Shown: positions 48,381 through 56,730 of the stretch, in pieces
Numbering within the stretch: position 1 is the first letter of the stretch
Layout of the letters: each line of letters starts with the position of its first letter
NCBI GenBank assembly: GCA_900767465.1
Contig: CAAGAW010000019.1
Coordinates: 15,134 to 79,133, forward strand
Source of the DNA: Clostridia bacterium
Lineage (GTDB): Bacteria; Bacillota; Clostridia; Christensenellales; Pumilibacteraceae
DNA length: 64,000 nucleotides
Direction: 5' to 3'
The notes under the pieces: model-generated
The model's database searches: none
What the model saw: only the letters and a program-made list of their open reading frames with translations
What the model was told of the DNA's origin: nothing
Position numbers and translations under genes: made by a program

Positions 48381-48829
48381 CGAACGAATTTACGATCGAA
48401 AACTTCCCCGACGACGTTTACCGTGCCGTCGGACAAATCATTAAAGCCGCACAGGAATTAGAACGCGATTTCAAAAAACTCACGACGCGGCTTAGTCTGT
48501 CGGTTAAAAACGTCAATAATTCGTCGCTGAACAAACTTAACGACGCGCTGAACAAACGCGGCGTGATAAGCGACGACTATTACGAGAAGATGAAAAAAGT
48601 AATTTCTATCCGTAACTACGTGAATCACACTTTCTTTATCGAAGATTTCGAGGACAACTCACTGCCGTTCGACGAATTCAGAAACCTCCTCGGCAAAAAA
48701 CTTACCGCCGCGCTTTTTATGATTTTCGAAGCGCACGACGTAATATCGAATATCTCGGACGCTCTGGACGGATCGCCGATCCGCCGCCCGACCGTATTCG
48801 ACGAAAAACCGACCTCTTCTCCGTTGTGA
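48377..48829 (+). CDS. HEPN-like helical protein
   Basis: The 150-residue, all-helical product contains KVISIRNYVNHTFF, an R-x4-H arrangement as in HEPN domains (RNases of toxin-antitoxin and abortive-infection systems, or non-catalytic helpers). N-terminal residues 10-60 form a long helix pair. No antitoxin-like partner is present; the upstream partner gene is only a remnant. HEPN assignment rests on one motif and fold impression. Confidence 0.6.
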   Translation: MTNEFTIENFPDDVYRAVGQIIKAAQELERDFKKLTTRLSLSVKNVNNSSLNKLNDALNKRGVISDDYYEKMKKVISIRNYVNHTFFIEDFEDNSLPFDEFRNLLGKKLTAALFMIFEAHDVISNISDALDGSPIRRPTVFDEKPTSSPL

Positions 48830-48863
48830 TTTTAACCGGATAAAGACTTGACTATAACCGCAC

Positions 48864-48901
48864 AAAAAAGCCCCGAACCGACTACCCGATTCGAGGCTTT
48901 T
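48864..48901. terminator. Terminator between convergent genes
   Basis: AAAAAAGCCCCGAA and TTCGAGGCTTTT pair imperfectly around a 14-base centre; suits both the HEPN-like gene and the DUF4190 gene. Confidence 0.75.
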
Positions 48902-48935
48902 GTCGTAAAAACAACGATACGTACGCGGAAAAACG

Positions 48936-49154
48936 TTACATGACCATTGCAACGCCTACGGTAAACGTCATAATCGTCGAAAACACGGTCGCTAAAATTC
49001 CGATGACAAGTCCGGCGGTTGAAAGTCCGTTTACGCTCTTCTTTCTCGACACCGCACTGAGAACGATTCCGAGGACGGAAACCACCAGCCCTAAAAACGG
49101 AAACCACCAGAACACAAACCCCAAGATTCCTAAAACCAAACCTGCTATTGCCAT
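48936..49154 (-). CDS. Small DUF4190-like membrane protein
   Basis: The 72-residue product is nearly all membrane: two helices (AIAGLVLGILGFVFWWFPFLGLVVSV and the GLSTAGLVIGILATVFSTI stretch) with the GLxLGIxG repeat of DUF4190. GGAGG precedes the ATG. Function unknown. It is divergent from the XRE gene, whose product probably controls it. Confidence 0.85.
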   Translation of the reverse strand: MAIAGLVLGILGFVFWWFPFLGLVVSVLGIVLSAVSRKKSVNGLSTAGLVIGILATVFSTIMTFTVGVAMVM

Positions 49155-49201
49155 AATTCCTCCATCTTCGTCGTTTAAGAAATTTTATTGCTATATATCA
49201 C

Positions 49202-49252
49202 ATTATATAGTATTATTGAGTATATGTCAATTCTTTCAGCAATATATTTGCT
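49202..49252. promoter_or_regulatory. Promoter of the DUF4190 gene with flanking palindrome
   Basis: Minus strand TTGACA (49225-49230), 17 bases, TATAAT (49202-49207). The palindrome AGCAA-TATAT-TTGCT lies at 49238-49252, upstream of the -35, with an ATTGCTATATA half-site downstream near 49188, as for an XRE operator. Confidence 0.65.
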
Positions 49253-49293
49253 ATTATTTAAGTAAATAGTATTTTCGGGAGTATTGTTTACGT

Positions 49294-49617
49294 ATGCTCA
49301 GATTGAGGGATTTGAGGTTTCAGGCGGGTATGACACAGTCCGAACTCGCAAAGAAGTTGGGAACTACGCAACGATGCGTGAGCAACTGGGAAAACGGCAA
49401 CGCCCGTCCCGATCTCGAAACGATCATTGCGATAGCGGACGTTTTTAACGAAACGACCGATTACGTACTAGGGCGGGATAGCGACGTTACCTCGATCCAA
49501 AACGTTGCGCGACCGTCCGCCTGCGAAAGGAATATCGCGCGGATTGTTTCCGCGCTCTCGGAGGACGAAAAACGCGCGCTCCTGTCTTTTTTGGATACGT
49601 TCGTCGAACGGGTTTAA
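49294..49617 (+). CDS. XRE-family HTH regulator
   Basis: The 107-residue product has an N-terminal Cro/C1 domain (MTQSELAKKLGTTQRCVSNWENGNARPDLETIIAIADVF) and a short helical C-terminus, probably for dimerisation. It is divergently placed to the DUF4190 gene with palindromes between, so it likely represses both. Ribosome binding site GGGAG. Confidence 0.92.
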   Translation: MLRLRDLRFQAGMTQSELAKKLGTTQRCVSNWENGNARPDLETIIAIADVFNETTDYVLGRDSDVTSIQNVARPSACERNIARIVSALSEDEKRALLSFLDTFVERV

Positions 49618-49690
49618 ACGACCGTTGTTCCGTTTGCGGGCGGATCCCGGGACTTGCCCGATTATTTTTTGCGTTTTTATGCGCAAACGC

Positions 49691-49719
49691 TTGCCTAAAC
49701 GCGCGAAATGTGCTATTAT
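49691..49719 (+). promoter_or_regulatory. Promoter of tRNA-Ala (GGC)
   Basis: TTGCCT (49691-49696), 17 bases, TATTAT (49714-49719), start expected shortly before the tRNA at 49735. Confidence 0.6.
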
Positions 49720-49734
49720 ATTCGGGTACTTCGT

Positions 49735-49810
49735 GGGGTTATGGCGCAGTTGGTAGCGCGTTTGAATGGCATTCAAAAGGTCAGGGGTTCGAATCCCCTT
49801 AGCTCCACCA
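49735..49810 (+). tRNA. tRNA-Ala (GGC)
   Basis: 76 bases with CCA. Acceptor GGGGTTA pairs with TAGCTCC. Anticodon loop ATGGCAT, anticodon GGC. T-arm AGGGGTTCGAATCCCCT. Confidence 0.95.
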
Positions 49811-50083
49811 GCAACGTGACGTTGCATCCATCGTCGCGCCGCAATCGGATCTAAACGCCAAGCATTACTCCCGCGGCGCAACTTCCTCTTCTCAACCGGT
49901 TTCGCTTTTGCGGAATTTTACGTGTGGCAGCGTCGGGATTCGCCTCGCCGTCGGGTGTGACGATCTATACTCGCTTGGAAACACGCACGGATATGCGGTT
50001 GTCGGTAAACGAGAGCCCGCAGGCGAAGGTTCGCGGTCGGCTTGCCGTCACGAAACAAACGGTTTCACGCACCGTAAGCGCGT

Positions 50084-50159
50084 GGGGTTATAGCTCAGTT
50101 GGTAGAGCGATGCGTTCGCAACGCATAGGCCAGGGGTTCGAGTCCCCTTAGCTCCACCA
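50084..50159 (+). tRNA. tRNA-Ala (CGC)
   Basis: 76 bases with CCA. Same acceptor and T-arm as the first tRNA-Ala; anticodon stem ATGCG/CGCAT with loop TTCGCAA, anticodon CGC. The 273 bases between the two tRNAs show no gene. Confidence 0.95.
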
Positions 50160-50164
50160 CAGAT

Positions 50165-50207
50165 GAAAAAACGAACTCTGATACATAAACGGAGTTCGCT
50201 TTTTTCT
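50165..50207 (+). terminator. Terminator after tRNA-Ala (CGC)
   Basis: AAAAAACGAACTC pairs with GGAGTTCGCTTTTTT around a 12-base loop. Confidence 0.8.
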
Positions 50208-50233
50208 TTTCAAGAGACTTTTTCTGAGTCAAA

Positions 50234-50311
50234 ATAAAACGATGAATACGAAACAACAAAACTGCCGAGCGATTAAACGCCCGGCATAGTTTTTGGTATT
50301 CATCGTCTTAT
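50234..50311. repeat. Long interrupted inverted repeat (structured or MITE-like element)
   Basis: Outer arms ACGATGAATAC (50239-50249) and GTATTCATCGT (50296-50306), inner arms AAAACTGCCGAGCG and CGCCCGGCATAGTTTT around a 6-base loop. The inner hairpin with its T-run could also terminate transcription. Confidence 0.5.
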
Positions 50312-50338
50312 TATCATTCCGAAATATTCGTTAGAAAA

Positions 50339-50381
50339 GAATAATACGAACTCTAACTTATCGTCAGGGTTCGTATTATTC
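50339..50381. repeat. 13-bp inverted repeat
   Basis: GAATAATACGAAC (50339-50351) and GTTCGTATTATTC (50369-50381) are perfect complements with a 17-base loop. Confidence 0.6.
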
Positions 50382-50384
50382 CCT

Positions 50385-50930
50385 AATGGCGGGGCGAGGG
50401 CGCCCGCCCTACCGAGGCGTGGAACACACTCCAAGCAAATACTTGCCATAGGAGGCTCCCCGACGGGCGGACGGGGAGTCCCTCCCCTACCACGACTTTA
50501 ACAAACATTATATTTGACACTAGTTAACGTCATTTCGACCGAAGGCGTAGCCGCAGTGGAGAAATCCCCCGCGGAAGTCACCCGAAGCCGTCTCTACCCG
50601 CTCATTTTCGACCTTTAAAGCGTTGCGGGGTCCGGGACACAGTCGCAAGGCGGTGAGCCACCGCGGGCGAGTATAGAGGCTTGTTCTTTGCGTTAGCTCG
50701 TTATATGCACTGCCTAAATACTTGCCCGCAGGGGCTCCCTGTCGGCGGGGGCGAGGGCGTCCGTCCCTACCTATTCTGTCGAAACGAGCAAGCCTTATAA
50801 CCCCTCTCGGAACGCTCTTTAGTCTCGTCATCCTGAGCGGAGCGGGAAGCGCGTAGTCGTAAAGCCCTCGCGGGAGCGAATACGGTCGCCTCGGAACGGC
50901 ATAACCTCAAATACTCTCACGCGGACGGAA
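50385..50930. repeat. Second block of dispersed intergenic repeats
   Basis: No gene here. Contains GGCGGGGCGAGGGCGCCCGCCC (at about 50393), a GTCATTTCGACCGAAG element ending GAGAAATCCCCCGCGG (about 50528-50575), GCGTTGCGGGGTCCGGGACA (about 50621-50680), a second GGGGCGAGGGCG piece (about 50745), and a CATCCTGAGCGGAGCGGGAA element (about 50829). The order of two elements matches 2410-2580. Confidence 0.65.
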
Positions 50931-50938
50931 AATAATAA

Positions 50939-50976
50939 CCCCCCGCTGCCGAAGGAGCTCGGACGCGGGGGTTTTG
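50939..50976 (-). terminator. Terminator of the six-gene sugar operon
   Basis: On the minus strand CCCCCGC and GCGGGGG pair around a loop with its own small stem, followed by TTATTATTTT. Confidence 0.8.
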
Positions 50977-50998
50977 GGTTAGTGATATTTGTCAGGCG

Positions 50999-53900
50999 TT
51001 ACCCGATAAGGGTTTGCCCGTCGGTGACGAAGCAAACGTTTCTGATATCGAATTGCTGACCCGACAGGTAGTTTGCGGTGCCGTTGCCGACGACAAATCT
51101 GAAAACGCCGTTATCGACTGCGGAAACGAGGTTTGTCATATCCCCTCCTCCGCTTTCGGAAGCGGTAAAGTCGCGAAGAAGCACGACGAATTTGCCTTTC
51201 GTTCCTTTCGGAATATCAAGCCGATCGCTTGAGCCGTTCCCGATTTTCGTTGCGTCACCGGTCGAATCGACGATATAAGCGTAGACGGCGCGAGCCTTCT
51301 TGCCGTAACTCTCGTTGCCTATTCTGACGGTGATCGGAAGATTGTCTGCCGTCATTGCGGTCGTGTCGATATCGAACGTGAGCGCATCGTAACCGACAAG
51401 GCTGACGATTTCGGTGTTTTTGTCGTTCATGCTCATCCAACGGAACTCTTCGGTAATATCGACGTAGCTATCGGCAGAACGATAGGACACGTCTGCGCCG
51501 TAGCCGCTACCGCCGATCACCATCTTTGTGTACACTTGGTTCGGCTTCGTCAAACAACTATCGTCCGCTTGCTCACCGAGGTATTCGGCTTTGCTTGCGT
51601 CGAACAGAAGCTCGCGAGTACCGTCGGACTTCACACCGTAAATATTATGGATATCCATGTTTGGATCACTGTCTGTTCTGAAATTGAACGCCAACGCCGA
51701 AATATTCTTCAACTTGTCTTTCATATCTGCATACGAAACGTCCGTATCGGCAGCCGCGTTCTCCCAGTATCCATCGTTTTTAACATACGTTGTATCGAGG
51801 GCTATCCGATAGGTTGCAAGCTTTACATTCGGGCTTTCGTGTTCCCCGACGCTCAGCCTCATTCCATTCCCTCCGCTACTACTGAATCCGTCCTTTATTT
51901 CATAAACCGTTCCATCGGGCAATGTTCGAGTGATAACAAGCCCGTCGGTACGCTTACCTATCCTGTAAATTTCGTCCTGATTATCGGATCTTACGTCAAG
52001 CATAAAGAACGTTGATCCGCCCCATTCCGTCGGCGTATTTATCACATATTCAAGGTAATCATATTGCGTAAGATCTGTCTTTTCCGGCTTTATTCTCACG
52101 TTTACGTGCCCCCACACGGCGTCACTCTTTTTTCTTACGACAATTCCTTTGTATTCGCTGACGTTCGGGCTCTCATACCCCTCGGGGAATTTCGAAAGCC
52201 TTATGGGTTGCAGGTATTTGTCAGCAGACGTTTCCGTGACGGTGAAAGTTACGTCCGAAGAAGAGGTAAGCGTGATCTTCTGGACGGTGCCGTCCACGAT
52301 CTCGACCGAAGGCGAGGTTTTGAGGCTCGAAGTTATGTTCTTGATCGCGTAGCCGCTGTCGGGCGTAAGCGTGATCGAAACGATATCTCCGATAAGGACT
52401 TTTCCGCTGCCCCACGACGACGAAGCGTTTATGTGGCTGTCGCAATTCGTCGTAATCGTGTACGAGTGAGCGGCGGCGATTTCGGTTTCGGCTTCCGCAC
52501 CCGTTTTGATCGAAACGTTCTTGATAACGTAATTCGGGTTTGTGAAATTATAAATCGAATAAATCGCGTTTCCGCTAAGCACCGAATCATCCACAACGGA
52601 AGCAAGACTCCAAGACGAGCCGACCTTGATGAACGCGAGAAGTTTCGAGCCGGTCTTGACGTATCTGAACGCAACGTCAACGTTCTTGACGGGAGCGTTA
52701 CCTTTCCACATTGCGTCGCTTCCGGCATAGCCGCGGTGTATACCGTCATTGTTCCATGCTCCTGCGGGCATATCCATAGCTACATCCCAGACGAAGCCTA
52801 TTCCGTAACTTCCGCTTGTCGTCCTCGCGAGTAAACCGAGGCCGACACATTCCGAATCGCCGGTATTTACGGAGAAATCGACCACTGCGGTATCGGCGCA
52901 AACTCCGTTGAAGTAAACGTTCGGATAAGGCGCTTTGCTTTTTATGACCGAAATCTCTCCGGAGGTGTCGTAATTTGAATAGTCGTAACATTCGTTGTCC
53001 GAAGCATACGTCGTTTCGCCGATAGTTGCGAAGCCGCCGACGATTCCGTCTGCCGCCGCGCCGATATTAACTACTACGTTTCCGGTACCGCCGACAACGA
53101 GCGTTATGTTCCACTCCGTTCCGTCGGCGTTGTGCGAAGCGGTTAAGGTCGCGTTTTCCGCCGTAACGTTGCGGATATAATAGCCGTCATCCGCCGTAAG
53201 CGTCATCGAAACGGTTTCGCCGACCAGAACTTTGCTTTCGCCCCAGGCATAGGTCGAATTCACATGCTCGTTGCCGCTTGCGGTAATCGTGTACGAGTGA
53301 GCGGCGGCGATTTCGGTTTCGGCTTCCGCGCCCGTTTTGATCGAAACGTTCTTGATAACGTAACCGAAGCCTGCGGCGTTATACAGCGAATAGATCGCTT
53401 TGCCGCCGAGCACCGCGTCATCCACAACGGAAGCAAGACTCCACGCCGAGCCGACCTTGATGAACGCGAGAAGTTTCGAGCCGGTCTTGACGTATCTGAA
53501 CGCAACGTCGGAGTTCTTGACCTGTCCGTTATTCCACATAAGGTGCGAGCCGTTGTAGCTCTTCTGATTGTTGTTCCATGCTCCTTCGGGCATATCCATA
53601 ACGTTACCGCCGGCAAAACCTATTCCGTAACTGCCGTTTTTCGTGCGAGCAAGAGCTCCCACGCAGAGGTAGTCCGAGGAAACGTTGTTGATCGTAAAGT
53701 CGATAACCGCCGTATCTTCGCAAACGCCGTTGAAATAGATATGCTTGTAAGACGTACCGTCAACGACGTTTATCGTGCCGTCGGTCTCGTAATCGGAGTA
53801 ATCGTAGCCCGGATACGAAGCATACGTCGTTTCGCCGATAGTTGCGAAGCCGCCGACGATTCCGTCTGCCGCCGCGCGGATATCGAGGGCGGTTTTGCCC

Positions 53901-56719
53901 ACGCCGTCCGCGGTGAATTTAACCGTCCACACCGTACCGTCTGCGTTATGCGAAGCGGTAAAGCTCGGGTTTTCGAGGGTGATATTCCGGATATAGTAGC
54001 CGTCGTCTGCCGTGACGGTATATTCGAGTTCCGCGCCGATTCCGTACTCTTCCCCGCTCGTTTTTTCGATCGTCACTTTGTCGAGGTGCGTTCCGATCGG
54101 AGCGGCTAAGGCATAGGGGTGGTTTTCGGCGATAAAGCTCTCCGCTTCGGCGCCGACGATTATCGAGACGTCTTTAAGGTCGACGTCAACTCTTCCCAAC
54201 GAGGTGGAATACATGGCGTAAGCGCTCTCATTCGCGAAAGCGTTGTTGCGTTCGGCGTAGAGGAAGCGCCATGCGCCCGCCTCGGAGTCGTACACATAAG
54301 CGGCAAAGGATTTGCCGACGTGAACGTAACGCATTTTCACTTCCTTGCCGCGAAGGCTTGCCAAGGAAGTATTGAACAGGTACGAATAACCCACGCTATG
54401 AGCCTCGGAAGTCGAATCCGACCATTCGAGATTACTGAAAGTGCGGACCTGCCCGCCGACGACTACCATACCGAAGCCGTCTCCGAGGCTGTCGTTTACG
54501 AGCGCCGCGCCGATACCGATATACTGATCGTAATAGCGATAGGTCGATCCGTCCTCGGTCGAGGGCGCGTTGTTGATATAGGTAAAGTCGATAACCGCGG
54601 CGGTCGATTTTTTGTCGCCGAACATTACGCGCTTGCTTCCCGAGTTTTCGGAGAGGTGCGCGGTAGTGCCCGTTTCCGCCGAGCCGCCGATCGTCCAGCC
54701 GCTAAGATCGCTTTCGTAAACCTTGCTGCCGAGCGCGGTCGAACCGCCGATTGCCGCGCGGTCGAGGGAAACGATTTCGGAAAGAATTCCGTTTTCACCG
54801 AAGTTCTCGTCTGCCGTAATACGCTTTGTGATCGGAAGATAGCCGTTCGCGGTGACGGTGACGTCGTAAGCGCCGCTTATAACGAACTTTGTTTCGTCTT
54901 CTTTGACGAAGATCGCGAAGTCTTTCGCCGCGATATCGGCAAAGTTCGCTTCGCCGCTCGAAGATGTCGTCACGGTGTACGCAACGGACGGATAATCTAC
55001 GTTCGTAAGCGTGACTTTCGCGCCCGAAACAGCCGCGCCGTCCGCTTTTACGCCGAGTGAATAGGTTTTACCTTTTGCGGGATTGCCTTCGATATCGGTG
55101 ACGGCGGTGAATTCGACCGCTGCCACGGTATTGCCTGTCTTACTTATAAGCGGGTTTGTTCCGTCGGCGTCCGCAAGATAGGACGGAACGTATTTGCCGT
55201 CGCGTGCCGAAACGACATACTCCTCGGTTTTGTCCTCGCCGTTGATCGAAAAGGAGCTTACCACGTAACCGACGGGCGCCTCGACGCCGAGCGAGAGCTT
55301 GTCTTTTGTGTCGAGTGCGAGTTTGTCGGTAGTAACCGTACCGCCGCTGCGGCGGTTATAGTCGAGAGTTACGCGGCTGGCATTTCTTTCGGCGAGCTTT
55401 TCGTCCGCTTCGGTTGCGGTGAGCGCGGTTGCGTAGGAATTAACGAACGCCGCGTCCGCTTCGGTTGCGTAAAGCCCGGGAGCGTATTCGCCGCCGTACC
55501 AGCTCTGCGAGTCGGCGTACATGAGCGTGCCGTTGACGAACGCGAAAATCGAATCGCCGCGCTTGATCATTTCAAAATGCACGGGCTCGGTCGAATCATA
55601 CGCTGTGTATTTGTCGCGCGTCCCGTAAGTTTCGTGGTACTTGCGGTCGGGATGGTATGTGAGCGAATTTACGTTGTACGCGGGCGAATCGCCTTTGAGG
55701 CTGCCTGCGTTGAGGTAAACCGCGCGGAATTTGTTGAACGAGGTCTGCGCGGTAAGTCCGACTTTGCCGTTCGTCGCCGACACGTCGATATACGTTTCGG
55801 CATAGAAATTCTCGGCGTAAACGTCCTTGAAGAACAGTACTTCGCTCAGCCCTTTTCCGCCTGAAATTACAAGCCCTTCGTCAAGGTAGTTGTCCATATT
55901 CCAGTTTCCGGTTTTTGCGAGACGGTGCCCCGCCATAGCCGCGCCGAGGCGCTTGCCGGACTCTATCGCCGAATCGTCCTTGTCTGCGGCGAGATAGCCC
56001 GATTTCCCGAATTTCGGGTAATGCGAAAGAAAGTCGGGTTCGGTGAACGTCGGGTATACCATGCTGCGGATATAGTTGCCGCCGCTAAGCGTGATATGGC
56101 GGTAAAGCGGCTCGATCGCGACGTATTCGGGAATATCGTCAGCGTCGATCTTTTCGAGCTCGCTCAGTCCGAGCGCGCGCCAGCTGACGAACATTTCGGT
56201 GGTCATCGATTCGGTTTTGCCGTTCACTTCGCCCGAAACGGTCGTGTTCGCTTCGAAATGCTGTTGCGAATACGATCGCTGTCCGAAAGCGTCCGTTTCG
56301 AATTTCATAAGCTTGTTGGACTGCGTTGAATCTACGTCTTTTAAATGTATATAGAACGTAAAGCCGGAGTTGCTGCCCACATACTGGTCGAGGTCGTACC
56401 GTCCGCGCCAGATGATCGCGGGGTCGTAAACGGTGGCGGCTACGTACACGCCGTATTCGGAAAACGCGGTCGTGTACTCCGCCGTAATTCCGTCGTCGCC
56501 GTGGTAAAGCTTTGCGCCGAGACTGTCCTGCCAGCGGGCTTCGTCCAGAACTCCGTCGATTTTCATATCGTCGTCGTGCTTATCCGTAAACTCCTGACGG
56601 TAGCAATATTCGTACTTTCCGCTGTCGTCGTCCGTCACTTCGCCGCCGCAGGCGCCGATCGCGACCGTCGCTATCGCCGCGCATGCGAGCGAAAACGCGA
56701 TTTTCCACTTTTTACTCAT
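50999..56719 (-). CDS. Giant 1906-residue repeat lipoprotein with CBM9-like N-terminus
   Basis: A lipoprotein (IGAC, Cys24). Residues about 40-260 resemble the CBM9/DOMON-type sugar-binding sandwich (DDDMKIDGVLDEARWQDS, VYVAATVYDP). A concanavalin-like region follows (about 270-430: FYAETYIDVSATNGKVGL, FAFVNGTLMY), then Ig-like and carboxypeptidase-regulatory-like parts. Three related lectin-like modules come next; the last two are near-identical tandem copies (period about 275 residues). The C-terminal 300 residues look like further beta sandwiches (VRIKPEKTDLTQYDYLEY). Last gene of the operon; likely a surface glycan-capturing scaffold for the GH43 enzyme. Confidence 0.87.
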   Translation of the reverse strand: MSKKWKIAFSLACAAIATVAIGACGGEVTDDDSGKYEYCYRQEFTDKHDDDMKIDGVLDEARWQDSLGAKLYHGDDGITAEYTTAFSEYGVYVAATVYDPAIIWRGRYDLDQYVGSNSGFTFYIHLKDVDSTQSNKLMKFETDAFGQRSYSQQHFEANTTVSGEVNGKTESMTTEMFVSWRALGLSELEKIDADDIPEYVAIEPLYRHITLSGGNYIRSMVYPTFTEPDFLSHYPKFGKSGYLAADKDDSAIESGKRLGAAMAGHRLAKTGNWNMDNYLDEGLVISGGKGLSEVLFFKDVYAENFYAETYIDVSATNGKVGLTAQTSFNKFRAVYLNAGSLKGDSPAYNVNSLTYHPDRKYHETYGTRDKYTAYDSTEPVHFEMIKRGDSIFAFVNGTLMYADSQSWYGGEYAPGLYATEADAAFVNSYATALTATEADEKLAERNASRVTLDYNRRSGGTVTTDKLALDTKDKLSLGVEAPVGYVVSSFSINGEDKTEEYVVSARDGKYVPSYLADADGTNPLISKTGNTVAAVEFTAVTDIEGNPAKGKTYSLGVKADGAAVSGAKVTLTNVDYPSVAYTVTTSSSGEANFADIAAKDFAIFVKEDETKFVISGAYDVTVTANGYLPITKRITADENFGENGILSEIVSLDRAAIGGSTALGSKVYESDLSGWTIGGSAETGTTAHLSENSGSKRVMFGDKKSTAAVIDFTYINNAPSTEDGSTYRYYDQYIGIGAALVNDSLGDGFGMVVVGGQVRTFSNLEWSDSTSEAHSVGYSYLFNTSLASLRGKEVKMRYVHVGKSFAAYVYDSEAGAWRFLYAERNNAFANESAYAMYSTSLGRVDVDLKDVSIIVGAEAESFIAENHPYALAAPIGTHLDKVTIEKTSGEEYGIGAELEYTVTADDGYYIRNITLENPSFTASHNADGTVWTVKFTADGVGKTALDIRAAADGIVGGFATIGETTYASYPGYDYSDYETDGTINVVDGTSYKHIYFNGVCEDTAVIDFTINNVSSDYLCVGALARTKNGSYGIGFAGGNVMDMPEGAWNNNQKSYNGSHLMWNNGQVKNSDVAFRYVKTGSKLLAFIKVGSAWSLASVVDDAVLGGKAIYSLYNAAGFGYVIKNVSIKTGAEAETEIAAAHSYTITASGNEHVNSTYAWGESKVLVGETVSMTLTADDGYYIRNVTAENATLTASHNADGTEWNITLVVGGTGNVVVNIGAAADGIVGGFATIGETTYASDNECYDYSNYDTSGEISVIKSKAPYPNVYFNGVCADTAVVDFSVNTGDSECVGLGLLARTTSGSYGIGFVWDVAMDMPAGAWNNDGIHRGYAGSDAMWKGNAPVKNVDVAFRYVKTGSKLLAFIKVGSSWSLASVVDDSVLSGNAIYSIYNFTNPNYVIKNVSIKTGAEAETEIAAAHSYTITTNCDSHINASSSWGSGKVLIGDIVSITLTPDSGYAIKNITSSLKTSPSVEIVDGTVQKITLTSSSDVTFTVTETSADKYLQPIRLSKFPEGYESPNVSEYKGIVVRKKSDAVWGHVNVRIKPEKTDLTQYDYLEYVINTPTEWGGSTFFMLDVRSDNQDEIYRIGKRTDGLVITRTLPDGTVYEIKDGFSSSGGNGMRLSVGEHESPNVKLATYRIALDTTYVKNDGYWENAAADTDVSYADMKDKLKNISALAFNFRTDSDPNMDIHNIYGVKSDGTRELLFDASKAEYLGEQADDSCLTKPNQVYTKMVIGGSGYGADVSYRSADSYVDITEEFRWMSMNDKNTEIVSLVGYDALTFDIDTTAMTADNLPITVRIGNESYGKKARAVYAYIVDSTGDATKIGNGSSDRLDIPKGTKGKFVVLLRDFTASESGGGDMTNLVSAVDNGVFRFVVGNGTANYLSGQQFDIRNVCFVTDGQTLIG
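52205..53870. repeat. Two near-identical 0.82-kb tandem repeats inside the giant lipoprotein gene
   Basis: Landmarks repeat at offsets of 816-831 bases, for example GTGTACGAGTGAGCGGCGGC at about 52458 and 53289 and CATACGTCGTTTCGCCGATA at about 53005 and 53821. A third, diverged copy lies further upstream in the gene (54.0-54.8 kb). Confidence 0.85.
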
Positions 56720-56730
56720 CTTTCACCTCC

